Part shown: in pieces, positions 60,805 through 64,000 of the stretch
How positions within the stretch are numbered: the first letter of the stretch is position 1
Layout: each line of letters begins with the position of its first letter
NCBI GenBank assembly: GCA_001632435.1
Contig: KV423919.1
Location: 124,001-188,000, forward strand
DNA: 64,000 nt
Source: Calocera cornea HHB12733
Lineage: Eukaryota; Basidiomycota; Dacrymycetes; Dacrymycetales; Dacrymycetaceae
Reading direction: 5' to 3'
The notes under the pieces: generated by a model
What the model was told of the DNA's origin: nothing
The model's input: only the letters and a program-made list of their open reading frames with translations
Database searches by the model: none
Translations under genes and position numbers: made by a program

Positions 60805-63800
60805 ATGGCCAGGATGCCGATCGCACTGATCTTTGCTTTTGCACTCGCGGTAATTGCCGCGGCTTTGGAAGTCGTTCCAAACGCGTATATTGTCGAATTC
60901 GAAACTCTCAGCGGTCTCTCGCCCCGGCTCTCTGTGCGTTTCCTGCTTGCTCTTTGGCGCCCGTTCTTACAGTTTGCAGCCGCACGCTGTCTTCTATGCT
61001 AGCCTCGTGGATGCGGGTATCAAGCACTCCGTCCGAACGGAATACAATGTTCCCGAGTTGTTCGTCGGTGCAGCCGTGAATATCCATGATGCGACAAACG
61101 CAGACATCCTCTCTTCCTTCGATGGCGTCAAGTCTGTCTCGCCTGTGCACATCTATCCTCCGCCCAAACCGGTCTCAGTCATGACTTGGTCGGAGGGCGA
61201 GATGCCCGCCCTGCCCGAGATGTCCACACACACCATGACTGGCGTTGACAAGTTGCATGCGGAAGGTCTGACCGGAAAGGGCATAAAGATCGGGATTATC
61301 GATTCAGGCACAGACTGTATCTTGCCGCCTTGTTACACTTGATGAATGCGAGCGCTCACCTCTGATACAGATACGAATCCCTGGCTCGGCGGCTGTTTCG
61401 GCCCTGGATGTAAGGTTGTGTCTGGCTGGAATTTTGTGGGGGACAACTATAAGGTACAAGCCCACACACTTGCCTCATCGCTCTCCTGTCCTGACCAACT
61501 CCTGCAGCCGCATGATCCACAAAACCCACCCGAGCCCAACTCCGATCCACAAGATTGCTCGGGGCACGGTACTCACGTTGCTGGCATCGTCGGTGCTAAT
61601 CCTGGCAACCCCTACAACATCTCGGGAGTTGCGTACGATGCCACTCTTGCGGCCTAGTGCGTTTTATGTCTTCTGTATCACCCTAAACATGCTGTTGATG
61701 CCATTTGCAGTCGCGTCTTTGGCTGCGGTGAAGGCGGTGCTGCAGCCGATGTGCTCATGGATGCTATGATGACGGCATATAGCGACGGCTGCGACGTTAT
61801 AACCATGTCTATTGGTCATGCTGAAGGGTGGACCTCGTCGCCCATGCCTGTACTTGCCGATCGGATCGTGGCATTGGGCAGGGTATTCACCATGTCTGCT
61901 GCAAACGACGGCCAGTACGGAGCCTGGTACTCCTCTCATCAGCCAACCTCGAGGGGCTACATCCAGGTGGCAAGTGTCAGCAAGTTGCGTTGGAGTCATC
62001 TTGCCTCTTGCTCACGCTGACATGCTTTGTGCAGTGAAAAGATTCCTGCCCAAAACTTCACTCTGTCTGACGGGTATGGTCCAGTGGTTCGTGAGCATTT
62101 CTCCGAATGAAATGCTTAGCTGATAAGGAGGTGTAGACCTATCTCCAGGGCATCCCATACGCCATCAATTCCTCTATTCCTATTTATGCAACATCATTGA
62201 ACACGAGTGCCACGGACGACGCGTGTAACCCCTTGCCTGACGACACTCCTGATCTAGCGGGCTATGTCACCTTGATCAACCTCAATGCTACTCCAGGTTG
62301 CTACCTGGTATGTAGAATTTATAAGCTCCACAGGTGTGTGTTTGGACTGACATCAAGGTTTAGGAAAGGAAGCTTCAGAACGCCAGGGATAAGGGTGCAA
62401 ATTGGATTCTGTTGTATGACTAGTGGGTATAACTCGCTGATTTATCAGGATCGAGTCTTAAAGCTCTCCAGCGATGATCGATCCCTGCGTTCAATTCACG
62501 ACGACCATAATGTCTCCCTAATCTCAAAGGCGGATGGCATTCACGTATGTGTATTGAGTACCAGTGCATGGGAGCCGCGTTCATACCTTATTTCGCGAAC
62601 AGATTGTGAACGTGATTTCTAGCGGCGCGAATCTCTCGGCAACATTCTTGCAAAACCAGCCGGTATATGTAGACAATTCCGAGTCTGCGGGACTGGTTGT
62701 GGCATCCTCAACCATCGGACCATCATATGACATGTTTATGTCCCCTTCGATAGCTGCCCCTGGCCAGGGTAAGTAACCCTCCATACGCCACGGATGAACA
62801 ATTACAAAGTCTCACCACTTCCATCAGACATTATGTCGACATATCCGGTAAGCCTAGGGAGTTTTGCCGTGCTCTCGGGGACTTCGTAGGTGTAAGGCTC
62901 TCTTGATTCGCCAAAGTCTGAGGCAGCGTTACAGGATGGCCACTCCTCTCATGGCCGGTTGTGCAGCCTTGCTGCTCCAAGCACAGGGTCGCAACTCATA
63001 CACTACCGATGCTGCAAAACATCTGTTCCAGACTACGTCAAGGCTTATACCCGTATACAACAACGATACATCTGTCCTCGATACCGCAATCCGACAAGGA
63101 GCTGGTCTTGTCAATGCGTACGATGCCATACGCTACTCCACTGTTCTTACTCCTGGGGAATTGCTACTCAATGATACGGATGCATTCAACGGTCAACATG
63201 CCATCACCGTATTCAACAAGGGAAATGATACTCAGTCTTACACCGTCAGTCATCAACCTGCTCGTACTGCCATTACATACAACATGGTGATTATCGTCAT
63301 CGCACCCTCGATGCCTTGGCTAACCGTGTTTTCAGTCTGTCGCACACAATTACCCAATGCCCCTGGTACAGATGGCGGCGGATGTCAGCATCTCTCAAGT
63401 GTCTTTCACACTTGAGCCCGGAACTGGCACCAACATAAGCCTGACGTTTACCGCACCCGCTGGCCTTGATCCTGCGTCGTATCCGGTCTTTTCTGGATTC
63501 ATCGTGGTCAATGGCAGCTCCGGTGAGAGCTTGCACAGTTCGTACATGGGAGTAGTTGGATCGATTTCTGATATCAAAATGCTGGACAACACCGATGCAT
63601 GGTTGGGTAAGAAGTGCCTTACAATAACATCGAGTGTCGCTGACCACTTCGGAAAGGTCCAGGAAAAACGATGCCTACATTATTTGACCCGCATCAAACT
63701 ACAATCACCGTGATTAACTACACAGATCCAGTGCAGTATTTTGGGATGACGACGGGTGATCAACCCGTTCTGGGCTTCCGGTGAGTGTTTGCAACTTCCG

Positions 63801-64000
63801 GATATCATGGTGTTCTCATCGTGTCCTGTCCCACAAGATTGCTGTTTGGAACACCCCTCTGGTCCGTCGACATAGTTTCTGCCAGCGAAAACCTCGAGAA
63901 GCGTCACGGGGGCACGTATGACAATGTGCCGATCCTTGGGAATGCCGAGACAAACACCTACTACCCAAGGTCGTCGTCGGCAAAGCAACGTGAGTGACTT
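60805..64000 (+). CDS. Secreted subtilisin-like serine protease (S8), 3' end outside window
   Basis: Fifteen exons visible: 60805-60933, 60980-61316, 61371-61453, 61508-61656, 61711-61983, 62035-62086, 62137-62307, 62364-62422, 62472-62544, 62603-62768, 62828-62885, 62935-63286, 63336-63606, 63657-63780 and 63838-63989; a donor GTGAGT then starts at 63990. A signal peptide (ARMPIALIFAFALAVIAAA) and an I9-type prodomain (VPNAYIVEFE) precede the catalytic domain. Triad: Asp in IGIIDSGTDYTN, His in CSGHGTHVAGIV and Ser in LSGTSMATPLMAG, the last completed by removing intron 62886-62934. A PA-domain-like insert (about exons 7-9) lies between His and Ser, and an Fn3-like domain follows. This is the minor-extracellular-protease/Vpr or pyrolysin type. 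It should digest protein outside the cell. The C-terminus is missing. Confidence 0.92.

Overview
The window is nuclear DNA of a filamentous basidiomycete, most likely an Agaricomycete of the polypore type; I cannot fix the species. The reasons are GC-rich coding sequence, many introns of about 45-60 bp with GT(A/G)NG donors and CAG/TAG acceptors, tight gene spacing on both strands, and protein types typical of these fungi (a GT31 glycosyltransferase, a membrane-bound hybrid histidine kinase, a heparinase II/III-like lyase, a large AlkB-like oxygenase, and a secreted subtilisin). One run of 100 N (17311-17410) marks a scaffold gap. I built the exon models by hand from splice signals. Every complete model has an open frame, and its exon lengths sum to a multiple of three.

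Layout. 0.7-5.8 kb: GT31 galactosyltransferase-like (+), arginine-specific carbamoyl-phosphate synthase small subunit (-) with an upstream arginine-attenuator peptide uORF, and a BSD-domain protein (-). 5.8-13.4 kb: gene-poor, holding only one Ser/Pro-rich protein (-). 13.4-16.2 kb: proteasome subunit alpha3 (+), with three apparent GC-AG introns, and an Nrg1-like C2H2 factor (-). 18.4-25.4 kb: hybrid histidine kinase (-), PRMT1-type arginine methyltransferase (+), BRI3-like small membrane protein (-). 26.0-29.1 kb: family X DNA polymerase (-) and HAD phosphatase (+) sharing a 192-bp promoter with a CRE palindrome. 29.2-32.3 kb: PalC (-) and the Rvs161/Hob3 BAR protein (-). 32.8-33.0 kb: a tiny secreted-peptide gene (-). 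34.4-37.4 kb: PSD-family decarboxylase (+) and an intact Tc1/mariner element. 38.9-44.3 kb: CHD1 remodeler (+). 44.5-51.3 kb: alpha/beta hydrolase (-) and a 21-exon AlkB-like oxygenase (+). 51.7-55.1 kb: ERO1 (+) and a UCH37-like deubiquitinase (+). 56.5-60.1 kb: heparinase II/III-like lyase (+) and an NmrA-like reductase (-). 60.8 kb to the end: subtilisin-like protease, cut by the window edge.

Most genes are housekeeping genes and do not form one pathway. Some neighbours share a theme: PalC and Rvs161 both act at membranes, and ERO1 and the deubiquitinase both serve protein quality control. The least described items are the secreted peptide precursor ending in a 10-residue two-cysteine tail, the AlkB-like oxygenase with two zinc motifs and a long acidic insert in its catalytic core, the CPA1 attenuator uORF, and the GC-AG introns and micro-exons.
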